A stretch of 64,000 bases of DNA, from assembly GCF_014212015.1 (NCBI RefSeq), contig NZ_JACJVN010000033.1:157430-221429 (forward strand), given 5' to 3'. The notes beneath the pieces were generated by a model. The model worked only from the letters and a program-made list of their open reading frames with translations. It was not told where the DNA came from and did no database searches. A program made the translations under genes and the position numbers. Positions 26,726 to 36,175 of this stretch are shown in pieces. The number at the start of each line of letters is the position of its first letter. Position 1 is the stretch's first letter. Origin of the DNA: Cohnella lubricantis. GTDB taxonomy: Bacteria > Bacillota > Bacilli > Paenibacillales > Paenibacillaceae.

Positions 26726-27931
26726 ATGTTGAAAAGATGGACGAGCCTATTTGTTGTACTTATCTTAGCTATTGTCACCTTTGCTTCGGTGCGAGCCGAA
26801 GCTGTTCAAGCCAAGGATTTGAGCGACATCGCGAAGCATTGGGCGAAGTCGGCTATTGAGCAAGCGGTTGCCAAGGGCTATGTCACAGGCTATCCAGACG
26901 AAACGTTTAAGCCGAACAATACGGTGTCCCGTGCGGAGTTTATTAAGATGCTGGTCGACTCGCTCGGATACCCGCATCAAGACGTACCAGGCGGCAAGTG
27001 GTGGAGAGGATATGTGGATGCGGCGGTGTCGATGAACATTCATGATGAGACCGACTTCAAGGATGGTTACGACCAGCCGATCACGCGGCTGGAAGTGATG
27101 CGTCTGACGGCGAGGGCGTTGGCGGGGGCAAATCCCTCGTACAACGATGGTCTGACTGCTTTTGATGGTCTTTATAACGGGGACATTCCGTATACGGACT
27201 TCCGCAGCCTGACGCAGAAGGACGTTCCGCTTGTCGCGTTGACGATGGGTAGTGGCATTGTGGAAGGTTATGAAGACTTGTCGGCTGGATTTGATATGAC
27301 AGCAACTAGAGCCGAAGCTGTGACGATGATCGAACGGATGCTGGCGATGAAGGAGAAGGATGCAGACGATACATTCGCGCTAAGGGAACTAAAAGATGTG
27401 GCAGAAACGGGTACGAATGCAGATTTGTTTGGTTGGGACGTACTTACGACGATCAATGATGGGCACGTAAAGGTATCGTATCCGAGCCGAACGCTAGTGA
27501 TGAAGCGTCTTTATGTGCTCCCGATTAAGGGTGGTCAGCACAGCTTGTTTGAGCAGAAATTCATCGATAAAGACATGCTGAACTATTTGTATTCTTATGA
27601 ATACTTATCCGATGGTGATCAAGGAATTATCGTCGGAGTAGCAGGTCTCACATCATCCATCGATCTCAAATACGCTAGAGACTGGTCAGCAAACTCTTAC
27701 TTTAACCCTGAAATACGCCCATTTTATAGTAATATGGCAGACAAGTTTGGATATTCTACAGCTGAAAGCCTACCTCTAAACGAGTCAATCAAGAAAAATG
27801 TTAAGACGGAAGTCTCTATGTGGTCGAGCTATAACGACAATACTAAGACAATTTCATTTCAAAATAATTATGTAAACGAAGGCGATGTATACCCACTTAT
27901 ATTACAGAAGGGGGTAACCAAGAGTGAATAA
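26726..27931 (+). CDS. Secreted S-layer homology (SLH) domain protein
   Basis: 401 residues with a signal peptide (MLKRWTSLFVVLILAIV, cleavage likely after the VQA near residue 29), then three SLH motifs at about residues 30-210. Each shows the surface-anchoring pattern: YVTGYPDETFKPNNTVSRAEF, then ITRLEVMRLTARAL, then GIVEGYEDLSAGFDMTATRAEA. SLH domains bind pyruvylated wall polymers. The C-terminal 190 residues match nothing I recognise and lie where base composition falls sharply. The ATG at 26726 follows GGGGAGAG; a longer frame from 26651 would precede the signal peptide. It overlaps the next gene by 8 bases, so the two are likely made together: the SLH protein may dock the giant protein. 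Confidence 0.85.
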   Translation: MLKRWTSLFVVLILAIVTFASVRAEAVQAKDLSDIAKHWAKSAIEQAVAKGYVTGYPDETFKPNNTVSRAEFIKMLVDSLGYPHQDVPGGKWWRGYVDAAVSMNIHDETDFKDGYDQPITRLEVMRLTARALAGANPSYNDGLTAFDGLYNGDIPYTDFRSLTQKDVPLVALTMGSGIVEGYEDLSAGFDMTATRAEAVTMIERMLAMKEKDADDTFALRELKDVAETGTNADLFGWDVLTTINDGHVKVSYPSRTLVMKRLYVLPIKGGQHSLFEQKFIDKDMLNYLYSYEYLSDGDQGIIVGVAGLTSSIDLKYARDWSANSYFNPEIRPFYSNMADKFGYSTAESLPLNESIKKNVKTEVSMWSSYNDNTKTISFQNNYVNEGDVYPLILQKGVTKSE

Positions 27932-30900
27932 GAACGTGAAACTCATGGGGGCGCTCGTCGCCCTTATTTCTCTAACTTGGAATTTATTCGTACTTCCGCC
28001 AACACAAATAGCATCAGCTGCGAATAGTATTACAGTTTATGCGAAACAGGATTTTCACCCCGGTTATTATTGGTGTCAGCAGGATGATGGCAGGTGGGCA
28101 TCCGTCAGTTATTTAACCAGTGGGTCTACTGAAACGATTATTTCAGACGATAAGAATGGCTGGCCTGATTTAACTTACGTAAAAACTGCGCTGTCATTGG
28201 CAACACCATCAACGTACTATATCGATCCTGATAATCAATCATCTCAAAGTTTCAGTCTATCCCAATTGGACGGTGGAACAGCAACTCCAATTTTGCCTAT
28301 AACACCAATTAGGCCAATGAGTACAAATAAACACGGTCAACCATCGTTTGATGTATCTAATGGAAAAGTTGAAGTCTCGGTTTGGGTAGGACAAGGCACA
28401 TATGAAGCAAAAAAGATAATAGGTGGATGCAAAGGTAAAGATCAGGTTATGTACCCAATGGACGTAAATGTTACCTTTAAAGGGACCATCACGCAGACAT
28501 CCCATACTAATCCCCTACTTTCTCTTCGAATAGATCCAACTAGCAAGACGCTAAACGTCGGCGAGCAGCAGCAATTCACCGTTTACGGCAAGTACAGTTC
28601 GGGAGAGAAAGTTATTCCGAATAGCAATCTCATTTGGTCAAGCGATCAGAACAGTAATGCGCCAGTAAGCAGCGGCGGACTCGTCATCGGCACCAAAGTT
28701 ACAACCACGGACGCACATATTACAGCGACCTATAAGCCAGATCCAACTAAAAAGGTTACTGCAACAGTGAAGGTAGTCGAAAATCAACCGCCTTACGCAG
28801 AAATTAATTGGATCGATCCAGATACAGGAGATCCCGTCTCCCAAGTACAATTGGGCAAGACGCTAAACCTGAAAGCCTATCCGGTATCCGATCCGGACAG
28901 TGATCCGGTGCATATTGTCGGATGGGATTTTAGCAGCTCAGACTTTTTGTCTAGCTGGCGCGCAGCTCATCCGTCAAATGGTTATAACCTAAACGGTATT
29001 GAAATGACAGAGGAAGGGACGTTCGACGTCTCTCTTACAGTCGCAGATAACAAAGGCTCTGAATATACGGCTTGGGCGTCTGTTGACGTTATATCCGCTG
29101 ATCCAGTTGCCAAGATCTCAGGTCCGACCCGTATTAAAGAAGGGCGCCCGATGCCATCGCCAATCGATGGCAGCAGAAGCTATAGCCCTATTGGTGCGGA
29201 GATCGTAACTTATGAATGGACCGGAAAGCAGGACAGCTATCCAACCCCAGGCGAATACACTATTACATTACGTGTACAAGACAGTGCGGGCAGATGGTCG
29301 AACACCGCAGAGCATCACTTGACGGTTGTTCCCGATGAGGCACCGATAGGGATGTTGTTCGTCCCGCCAGAAGAAACTCGTCTCGGTACGGTTCATGTGC
29401 AAAGTGCGGCCTATAGTCTTGACGGTGACACCATCGTAAGCCATCAACTCGAACGCAAATATGATGCTGCCAATGACGGCTTCTCCAATGACGCTTGGAC
29501 AGTATTGCAAACAGGGAACAGCGCATCGTATGACTTTACACCGGACAAGGTGGGCAAGTACCTGTTCCGTGAGACGGTCTGTGAGGACTATGGCAAATGC
29601 GGCAATAGCGATGGTCAGCCTGAATCGGAGCGCACGGTGAATGTAATTAACCTCGCGCCGAGCATCGACGTTCAGACGAGCTCCACTGTGCAAGAACCGC
29701 CGGAAGAGACGATCCTCAGCATGAGTGATCTGTACAATAATGGCCGTTTTTATAATCTCAGTTCTGGCAGCGTTGGTGAAAAATCTAGTTGGGAGCTGGT
29801 TGGCGGCGTATTAAAGTCAAAGGTTAAACAGCAATTGTATAACAACACTAACACCATCACTAAAAGCAATATATTATCTATCTATTGGTACAATATGTCG
29901 GGCTTTGGTTTATCCAATATTTTGAATACGCCATTTTTGAGTCCGCAGGGCAGCCTAACAGCAAGCTCTTATTCTGACTCCATCGGGAGTTTGCTAAGTT
30001 ATAACGCCAACAAGTCCAGATGGGTGGCGGATGAAACTTACACCTATGTAACAGATAGATCAGGTACGCTTCTGGCAATAGATCACTCAAACAATAGTAC
30101 GAAATGGAGTTTTGCTCCGCCCAATGGCGTTGTTACTAGTAGTTCAAGCAGCAACAGCAATCCTTATGATGAGATCATTTTGACACATGGGGATTATATT
30201 TACCTATTAGCCGAGCGAAGTGATATATCCGGACTTGATATTTACAAATTAGAACGTTCCACTGGAAGATCTATAAAGCAAGTGTATATACCACATACAA
30301 GGTACGGTTCTGATGGTCTCGATGGACGGTTGTGGGAATTCCCGCAAGGCTTCTATTTCTTAACATCAGACTGGATTGATACTACGCCAAATAGCAGCAC
30401 TTTAACTGCTGAAAGCAGTTATGCCTCATATCTGTACGACTGGGATTTGAATCAGTTAGCTTTTTGGGAATCGGGCTATGGCAGAGATACGCCAATGGAG
30501 GCCCGCTACATGTTCTTTGGTTTTGATGATACAACGAGTACTGACTTTTCTGTGACTTCTACTTCTAATGGACAGATCTGTATTTGGGATATGCAATCAA
30601 GGACACAGACAAAATGCGCATATTTGCCGATTAGCAATAACAGCAGGGATAAAATGGGGTACTATCAATTTTTGGGTACCGATCATGAGGGTAATCTCAT
30701 CTTCTACGATAAGGATCTTGCCGCGATAAATCAGGTAAACCTGACCCAGAGCGTTGACAGCGTTAAGGATCAGGCACTTGCTAAACTCTCGCCAGATGGC
30801 ACTGTAACAAGGGCATCGAAAATGGGAGCCATAGTACCTTTATCATCACTCATTAATTCATGGTCAATATTTAGATCAGGCGCGTATCCTGGGGGAGGTT

Positions 30901-33815
30901 TATACAGTTATGCCGCCATGAAGGTGTTGGGGATGGACAGCAATGATCATATTTGGGTTCAAGCAACCGATAGGAATGACGCGGCGAAGAACGCTATCGC
31001 AGTAGAAGATACTAATGGGAATGTGCTATCGACCTTCTATCCATTTGCCAATGCTCAAGTACCTTATAGCAATGTAGAATCTTTTGTGATTGTTTCGGAT
31101 GGATTAGTTACGCTATTTGGGATTGACAGCACTACGGATAGCACGAAGCCTCGAATATATTATAGCGTGATCAATCCAAAGGATTTCAGTATAGTAACTT
31201 CTGGCGAGATAAGCGGAATTTTGGATAGGTACCAAGTTGGGACATCTTATTTTACTTTTGATAATACTAACAGCAGCGGGTTTGTGCCATTCGGAGACCA
31301 AACCTATCTTTTTAGAGCGGCCTTTAGATACAAGAATCCTTCTACTGCCAAAATAACCTATCAGAACAAATCTTATATTCTAAAATCTACTGCCACTCCG
31401 ACTAATCAGCGTCTTATTGAGATTGGAAGCGATACTCCTGATCTGATTACGGGAACAACTTCGATCTCTTCCAGTCAAGAACTGAGAGTTAGTCTGAAAG
31501 CATCCGCTCCTGACCCTGAGAAGGGAACAGGCGTTGCTTTCCGAATACAAGATGATCGGAATTACTACAGCTTGGAATGGGAGAACAACGAGCTGCGGTT
31601 GAAGAAAACCGTAAACGGATCGGCATCGGTCGTACAGAGCAAGTCGTATCCGATGAATACGAATCAGACGTACGCGGTAGAGATCAAGCCTGTAAGCGGA
31701 GGCTTCAGTGTCTATGTGAACAAGATTCTGCAGTTCACAGCATCGGAATCTGGTTGGACAAGCGGAAAGTACGGAATCATTAATCGCGGCCAGCAAGGGG
31801 TATCGTTCCTCGGCGCATCTACCGTTGCGAGTTCAGGCGAACCAGGTGGAGTGATCTCCGGTGTCGCGCTTGTTGGCGAACCGATCACCTACGATATCAC
31901 GTTCGACGATCCGGAGAGCGACCCACGCCTGACGCAATTCGAGGCATGGGACTACTCGCACAACCCAAACGTCTTCCTGCAGCCGCAAGGGCTTTGGAAT
32001 GGCACGGGAACAGGGCATACACCAACGCCGGTGACGAGCTTCGATAAGCCCGGCGAGTACACGTTCAAGTTCCGATCGAAGGACGATCCGAATCCGGCGA
32101 ATCGGTACCCGAGCAGCGTCTTCGACAGCTATCGGCAGCTGTCCAATGAAGTGACCGGCACGATCCGCGTTCATCGCAAGCCGGTAGCGCAATTTAACCT
32201 GACGCTTAACACCGATCATTCGGTGACGATATCCGACACGTCCTACGACCCGGACCGCTACAACCCGTCGAACGGCTCATTCTCAACCGAAGCGACCGGC
32301 ATCGACTACCGGGCAACGCGCGGCATTGTGGAGCGCAAATGGCGTTATATGCTCTTAGGGAGCAGCGGCTTCGTAGATGGCCGGCCCAACCAACTGTTGG
32401 CTAGCGGGACATACACGATTGAGCTGGCGGTCAGGGACGAATATGGTGCATGGAGCGACTGGGCGACGCAGACCGTCGACGTGCAAGGAATCACGGGGCA
32501 GCCGCCGATTCCGGGCTTCGCGCTCTCGCCGAATCCCAGCTACCGCTTCGTTCCCGTGACGATCAACTCGACGGCGAGCGATTCGCAAGATGGCGGCCGC
32601 GAGAATTTGACTCACGCGTACTATATTAAGAATCTGACCAATGGAGGAGCAGAGTCGCTGCAATCGAGCGCTCGAACGAGCTGGGACAAGCTGTTTAGCT
32701 CGCTCGGTCTCTTCAATGTGCGCCAAGTGGTGACGAACAGCTACGGCCTCTCTGCGGAGGCGAACAAGACAATTAATATCGTGAACCGGAAGCCAACCGC
32801 GGATATTACCGTTCCGAACAGCGCGGACCAGAACAATCCGTTGCTGGTACGGGAGCTGCGTCCGGAATTCAATTGGACGTACACCGATCCAGACGGCGAT
32901 CCGCAGAGCCAGTGGCAGCTTCAAATTCACAAGTACGACGGTACGGTTCGAAGCGACAGCGGCGCTAAGAGCGGATTCAATCTCACCTGGACGCCGACAG
33001 CCAATCTGGACGACAATACAAGCTATTATGCGCAGATCCGCGTCTATGACGGCTATGATTGGAGCGACTGGAGCCCGCCGAAGTACTTCCGGATCGAGAC
33101 GAATAAACCGCCGGCCGCGAACTTCCAGTGGTCGCCGAATCTCGTTTATGAAGGAGATACCGTTCAGTTCATTCCCGCTGTCCATGATCCCGACCGAGAC
33201 ACACTGCAGCTCACGTATGAGATAACTTCACCCTCCGGCGCGAAGCGTTCCTACCAAGATACGAAGCCATATCCTTATTCCGCCTCCGGACCGTCGATAG
33301 CCATGCCGGAACCCGGCGTGTGGACGGTCACGCTCAAAGTGAGCGACGGCAAGGCGCCGACGGTGGCCGTCAGCAAGTCGCTCAACATCCTGCCGCTCAG
33401 CATCTCCGGACAGGTTCGCCATACGGACGATTGGGAGGCGAAGCGGCTTCACTATAATGACAAGCATCCCGACGATCAGCGGCCGGCGGATTGGTTCTGG
33501 GCCGGCGAAGCGTTCGTGCTGGACGCGCAGACGACGGATACCGGCGCCTCAACCACCAAGGCGTTGAAGGTCGTCGCTGATGCGGGCGGCGGGCTTCGCA
33601 AGCAGCTTGCCGCGGCGAACGCGCCGGCATCCAACCTATGGTCCGGCACGCTTGGCAGTACGGATGCGGGCTTCCAATTGGTGACGCTGCCAGAAGGAGA
33701 CTATATTTTCACCTTTACCGTGACGTATAGCAATGGGACCGTCAAAACTTCGCAAGCGACCATTCATGTGGCGGATACGGTCGACAATTACTTGCAGGTT
33801 CACCGCATTCAATAG
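27924..33815 (+). CDS. Giant secreted multidomain protein with PKD/Ig-like domains
   Basis: 1963 residues, GTG start at 27924 behind AAGGGGGTAACC and overlapping the SLH gene. A signal peptide (VKLMGALVALISLTWNLFV) is followed by a unique region; a Big2-like Ig domain at about 199-285 (SLRIDPTSKTLNVGEQQQF); PKD-like repeats at about 289-575 (YAEINWIDPDTGDPV, AKISGPTRIKEG); a Ser/Asn/Tyr-rich region about 590-1160 with propeller-like strands (YVTDRSGTLLAIDHSNNS); a laminin-G/glucanase-like fold at about 1185-1305 (GVAFRIQDDRNYYSLEWEN); more PKD/Fn3-like repeats to 1820; and a terminal module (HTDDWEAKRLHYNDKHPDD). No cell-wall sorting signal or catalytic motif was seen. Bases to about 31,480 are AT-rich, the rest GC-rich. 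Function unknown; adhesin or surface-fibre role is inference. Confidence 0.85.
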   Translation: MNKNVKLMGALVALISLTWNLFVLPPTQIASAANSITVYAKQDFHPGYYWCQQDDGRWASVSYLTSGSTETIISDDKNGWPDLTYVKTALSLATPSTYYIDPDNQSSQSFSLSQLDGGTATPILPITPIRPMSTNKHGQPSFDVSNGKVEVSVWVGQGTYEAKKIIGGCKGKDQVMYPMDVNVTFKGTITQTSHTNPLLSLRIDPTSKTLNVGEQQQFTVYGKYSSGEKVIPNSNLIWSSDQNSNAPVSSGGLVIGTKVTTTDAHITATYKPDPTKKVTATVKVVENQPPYAEINWIDPDTGDPVSQVQLGKTLNLKAYPVSDPDSDPVHIVGWDFSSSDFLSSWRAAHPSNGYNLNGIEMTEEGTFDVSLTVADNKGSEYTAWASVDVISADPVAKISGPTRIKEGRPMPSPIDGSRSYSPIGAEIVTYEWTGKQDSYPTPGEYTITLRVQDSAGRWSNTAEHHLTVVPDEAPIGMLFVPPEETRLGTVHVQSAAYSLDGDTIVSHQLERKYDAANDGFSNDAWTVLQTGNSASYDFTPDKVGKYLFRETVCEDYGKCGNSDGQPESERTVNVINLAPSIDVQTSSTVQEPPEETILSMSDLYNNGRFYNLSSGSVGEKSSWELVGGVLKSKVKQQLYNNTNTITKSNILSIYWYNMSGFGLSNILNTPFLSPQGSLTASSYSDSIGSLLSYNANKSRWVADETYTYVTDRSGTLLAIDHSNNSTKWSFAPPNGVVTSSSSSNSNPYDEIILTHGDYIYLLAERSDISGLDIYKLERSTGRSIKQVYIPHTRYGSDGLDGRLWEFPQGFYFLTSDWIDTTPNSSTLTAESSYASYLYDWDLNQLAFWESGYGRDTPMEARYMFFGFDDTTSTDFSVTSTSNGQICIWDMQSRTQTKCAYLPISNNSRDKMGYYQFLGTDHEGNLIFYDKDLAAINQVNLTQSVDSVKDQALAKLSPDGTVTRASKMGAIVPLSSLINSWSIFRSGAYPGGGLYSYAAMKVLGMDSNDHIWVQATDRNDAAKNAIAVEDTNGNVLSTFYPFANAQVPYSNVESFVIVSDGLVTLFGIDSTTDSTKPRIYYSVINPKDFSIVTSGEISGILDRYQVGTSYFTFDNTNSSGFVPFGDQTYLFRAAFRYKNPSTAKITYQNKSYILKSTATPTNQRLIEIGSDTPDLITGTTSISSSQELRVSLKASAPDPEKGTGVAFRIQDDRNYYSLEWENNELRLKKTVNGSASVVQSKSYPMNTNQTYAVEIKPVSGGFSVYVNKILQFTASESGWTSGKYGIINRGQQGVSFLGASTVASSGEPGGVISGVALVGEPITYDITFDDPESDPRLTQFEAWDYSHNPNVFLQPQGLWNGTGTGHTPTPVTSFDKPGEYTFKFRSKDDPNPANRYPSSVFDSYRQLSNEVTGTIRVHRKPVAQFNLTLNTDHSVTISDTSYDPDRYNPSNGSFSTEATGIDYRATRGIVERKWRYMLLGSSGFVDGRPNQLLASGTYTIELAVRDEYGAWSDWATQTVDVQGITGQPPIPGFALSPNPSYRFVPVTINSTASDSQDGGRENLTHAYYIKNLTNGGAESLQSSARTSWDKLFSSLGLFNVRQVVTNSYGLSAEANKTINIVNRKPTADITVPNSADQNNPLLVRELRPEFNWTYTDPDGDPQSQWQLQIHKYDGTVRSDSGAKSGFNLTWTPTANLDDNTSYYAQIRVYDGYDWSDWSPPKYFRIETNKPPAANFQWSPNLVYEGDTVQFIPAVHDPDRDTLQLTYEITSPSGAKRSYQDTKPYPYSASGPSIAMPEPGVWTVTLKVSDGKAPTVAVSKSLNILPLSISGQVRHTDDWEAKRLHYNDKHPDDQRPADWFWAGEAFVLDAQTTDTGASTTKALKVVADAGGGLRKQLAAANAPASNLWSGTLGSTDAGFQLVTLPEGDYIFTFTVTYSNGTVKTSQATIHVADTVDNYLQVHRIQ

Positions 33816-33840
33816 ACTTAGAGACTCTACGTCTCATACC

Positions 33841-33872
33841 AAGAGCTCCTCGCTGAGGGGCTCTTCTACTTG
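33841..33872 (+). terminator. Terminator after the giant surface-protein gene
   Basis: AAGAGCTCCTC pairs with GAGGGGCTCTT around a GCT loop, followed by the T-rich CTACTTGTT. The tail is weak. Confidence 0.65.
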
Positions 33873-33904
33873 TTCGGCTATTTGTTCTCATATGCCCGAA
33901 CATT

Positions 33905-33913
33905 TGCTATAAT
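33905..33913 (+). promoter_or_regulatory. Extended -10 promoter of ruvCAB
   Basis: TGCTATAAT at 33905-33913, an extended -10 element. A TTGTTC lies 20 bases upstream of the hexamer, too far for an ordinary -35. It sits 36 bases before the ruvC ATG, just after the terminator. Confidence 0.6.
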
Positions 33914-33949
33914 CTACTCTGTAACTTCATGAGAGAGCGGGGACGACAC

Positions 33950-34453
33950 ATGCGGGTTCTTGGAATCGACCCCGGGATTGCGATTATGGGATTCGGGTTC
34001 GTCGACAAGATCGGCCACCGAATCACTCCCGTTCAATACGGCAGCATCCAGACAGAGGCGAACACGCCGACGGAGCAGCGTTTGGTTCAAATCTATGAAG
34101 CTTCCTGCGAGCTTCTGGATCGATATAAGCCGGATACGATAGGCGTAGAGAAGCTGTTCTTTAACAAGAACGTCACGAACGCGTTCAGTGTAGGGCAAGC
34201 GAGAGGCGTCTTCATCTTGGCTGCGGCGCAGCGGGGCATTCCGATCGGCGAATATACCCCGATGCAGGTGAAGCAATCGGTTGTCGGCTACGGCGGCGCC
34301 GAGAAGAAGCAGGTGCAAGAGATGGTGAAGCGGCTGCTCAAGCTGACCGCCGTGCCGAAGCCCGACGATGTGGCGGACGCGCTCGCGGTGGCGATCTGTC
34401 ACGCCCATTCGGCTGCCCTGAACGATAGAATGAACGGAGTGACGCCATCTTGA
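33950..34453 (+). CDS. ruvC: Holliday junction endonuclease RuvC
   Basis: Resolves Holliday junctions by paired nicks. 167 residues with the first catalytic Asp in MRVLGIDPGIAIMG (Asp7), GVEKLFFNKNVTNAF including the next acidic residue, and the C-terminal DDVADALAVAICH pair. The ATG at 33950 gives the canonical N-terminus; an ATG at 33929 would add seven residues. B. subtilis lacks ruvC (it uses RecU), so presence of RuvC together with ruvAB is a point of difference. It overlaps ruvA by 4 bases. Confidence 0.95.
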   Translation: MRVLGIDPGIAIMGFGFVDKIGHRITPVQYGSIQTEANTPTEQRLVQIYEASCELLDRYKPDTIGVEKLFFNKNVTNAFSVGQARGVFILAAAQRGIPIGEYTPMQVKQSVVGYGGAEKKQVQEMVKRLLKLTAVPKPDDVADALAVAICHAHSAALNDRMNGVTPS

Positions 34454-35076
34454 TCGATTTTCTTAGAGGACAAGTGGTTCATATCGAGACCGAATATGTC
34501 GTGCTCGACGTGAGGGACGTAGGGTACCGGGTGTTCACCTCCAACCCGTACGCGCTCGCGCGCAGCGAAGAACCGATTGTGCTGTACATACACCACCATG
34601 TGCGCGAAGACGCGATTCAATTGTTCGGCTTCCCGACCCGCGAGGAGCAATCGATGTTCCGGCGTCTGCTTGACGTGTCCGGCATCGGTCCCAAAGTGGC
34701 GCTGGCCGCATTGGCAGGCGGAAGGCCGGAAGTGATCGCTTCTGCGATTCAGTCTGAGAATGTTGCCTTCTTGACGAAGCTGCCCGGCATCGGCAAGAAG
34801 ACGGCGCAGCGCATGATCCTCGATCTGAAGGATAAGCTCGGCGCCGTAGACGAGCGATGGGCTGCGGCTTCTTCGGTACAGCTGGCGATGGAGGCGGCTC
34901 CGGCCGCAGACGCCGGCGAATCCAACTGGGCGGCTGCCCGCGAGGCGCTGGCTGGGCTCGGCTATCGCGATGCTGAGCTCGACAAGGCTTGGCATGCCAT
35001 GAAGGGCAAAGTGACCGGCGACGAATCGCCGGATGTGCTGATGAAGCAGGCGCTGCAGCAATTGTTCCAAGGATGA
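34450..35076 (+). CDS. ruvA: Holliday junction DNA helicase subunit RuvA
   Basis: RuvA tetramers bind four-way junctions and load RuvB. 208 residues: OB-fold N-terminus (MIDFLRGQVVHIETEYVVLD), two helix-hairpin-helix motifs (SGIGPKVALAALAGG, PGIGKKTAQRMILDLKD), and the RuvB-binding C-terminal domain (AREALAGLGYRDAELDKAW). The start is the TTG at 34450, which overlaps the ruvC TGA. Confidence 0.96.
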   Translation: MIDFLRGQVVHIETEYVVLDVRDVGYRVFTSNPYALARSEEPIVLYIHHHVREDAIQLFGFPTREEQSMFRRLLDVSGIGPKVALAALAGGRPEVIASAIQSENVAFLTKLPGIGKKTAQRMILDLKDKLGAVDERWAAASSVQLAMEAAPAADAGESNWAAAREALAGLGYRDAELDKAWHAMKGKVTGDESPDVLMKQALQQLFQG

Positions 35077-35134
35077 ATAGAAGGTTGATATACAAGATTG
35101 ACTCTAGCAGAGCAGCGGAGAGGAGGACTCGCAT

Positions 35135-36139
35135 ATGGAAGAGAGAATCGTCACCGCTCATCTGATGATGGAGGACCAGACGGCTGAACTCAGCCTGCGT
35201 CCCCGATACCTGGCGGAATATATCGGCCAGGCGCAAGTGAAGGACAATTTGAAGATCTATATCGAAGCGGCGAAGCAGCGGATGGAAGCGCTCGACCACG
35301 TTCTGCTATACGGCCCTCCGGGTCTCGGCAAGACGACGCTATCGAACATTATTGCCAACGAGCTCGGCGTCAACATCCGCACGACGAGCGGACCTGCGAT
35401 CGAGCGGCCGGGAGATCTCGCGGCGATCTTGACGAATCTGCAAGAGAACGACGTCCTCTTCATCGACGAGATTCATAGACTTCACCGTACCGTCGAGGAA
35501 GTCTTGTATCCGGCGATGGAGGATTATGCGCTCGACTTCATCATCGGCAAAGGCCCAAGCGCCCGGTCGGTGCGCCTTGACCTGCCGAAGTTCACGCTGA
35601 TCGGGGCGACGACGCGCGCCGGCCTCTTGTCCGCGCCGCTGCGCGACCGCTTCGGCGTGGTCAGCCGTCTGGAGTTCTATACGGAAGAGGAGCTCGCCTA
35701 CATCGTCTCCCGTACCTCGGATCTGCTCGGTGTCGGGATCATTGGCGAAGCGTCGAGCGAGATCGCGCGCAGATCCCGCGGCACGCCGCGGATCGCGAAT
35801 CGCCTGCTGAAGCGGGTGCGCGATTACGCGCAAGTGCGCGGCGACGGCATCATTACCGAAGATATCGCGCATGAAGCGCTGGAACGCATCCAAGTCGACC
35901 CGATGGGCCTCGACGCGGTCGACCACAAGATGCTGCAGGCGATGATCGCGAACTATCGCGGCGGACCGGTCGGCGTCGATACGATCGCGGCGTCCATCGG
36001 CGAAGAGAGCCAGACGATCGAAGACGTCTACGAGCCGTACCTGCTGCAGATCGGCTTCTTGCAGCGAACGCCGCGCGGGCGCGTCGTGACGCCGGCGGCA
36101 TACAGGCACCTCGGGCTGCCTGTTCCGGACAAGTCCTAA
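35135..36139 (+). CDS. ruvB: Holliday junction branch migration ATPase RuvB
   Basis: Hexameric AAA+ motor. 334 residues with Walker [13 protein letters not shown] near residue 57, Walker [13 protein letters not shown], the sensor region [20 protein letters not shown], arginine-containing [17 protein letters not shown], and a winged-helix end ([19 protein letters not shown]). GGAGAGGAGG lies before the ATG. It follows ruvA by 58 bases. Confidence 0.97.
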   Translation: MEERIVTAHLMMEDQTAELSLRPRYLAEYIGQAQVKDNLKIYIEAAKQRMEALDHVLLYGPPGLGKTTLSNIIANELGVNIRTTSGPAIERPGDLAAILTNLQENDVLFIDEIHRLHRTVEEVLYPAMEDYALDFIIGKGPSARSVRLDLPKFTLIGATTRAGLLSAPLRDRFGVVSRLEFYTEEELAYIVSRTSDLLGVGIIGEASSEIARRSRGTPRIANRLLKRVRDYAQVRGDGIITEDIAHEALERIQVDPMGLDAVDHKMLQAMIANYRGGPVGVDTIAASIGEESQTIEDVYEPYLLQIGFLQRTPRGRVVTPAAYRHLGLPVPDKS

Positions 36140-36175
36140 TGCACCGCGACCACAACCGCCCGACAGGAGGAATGA

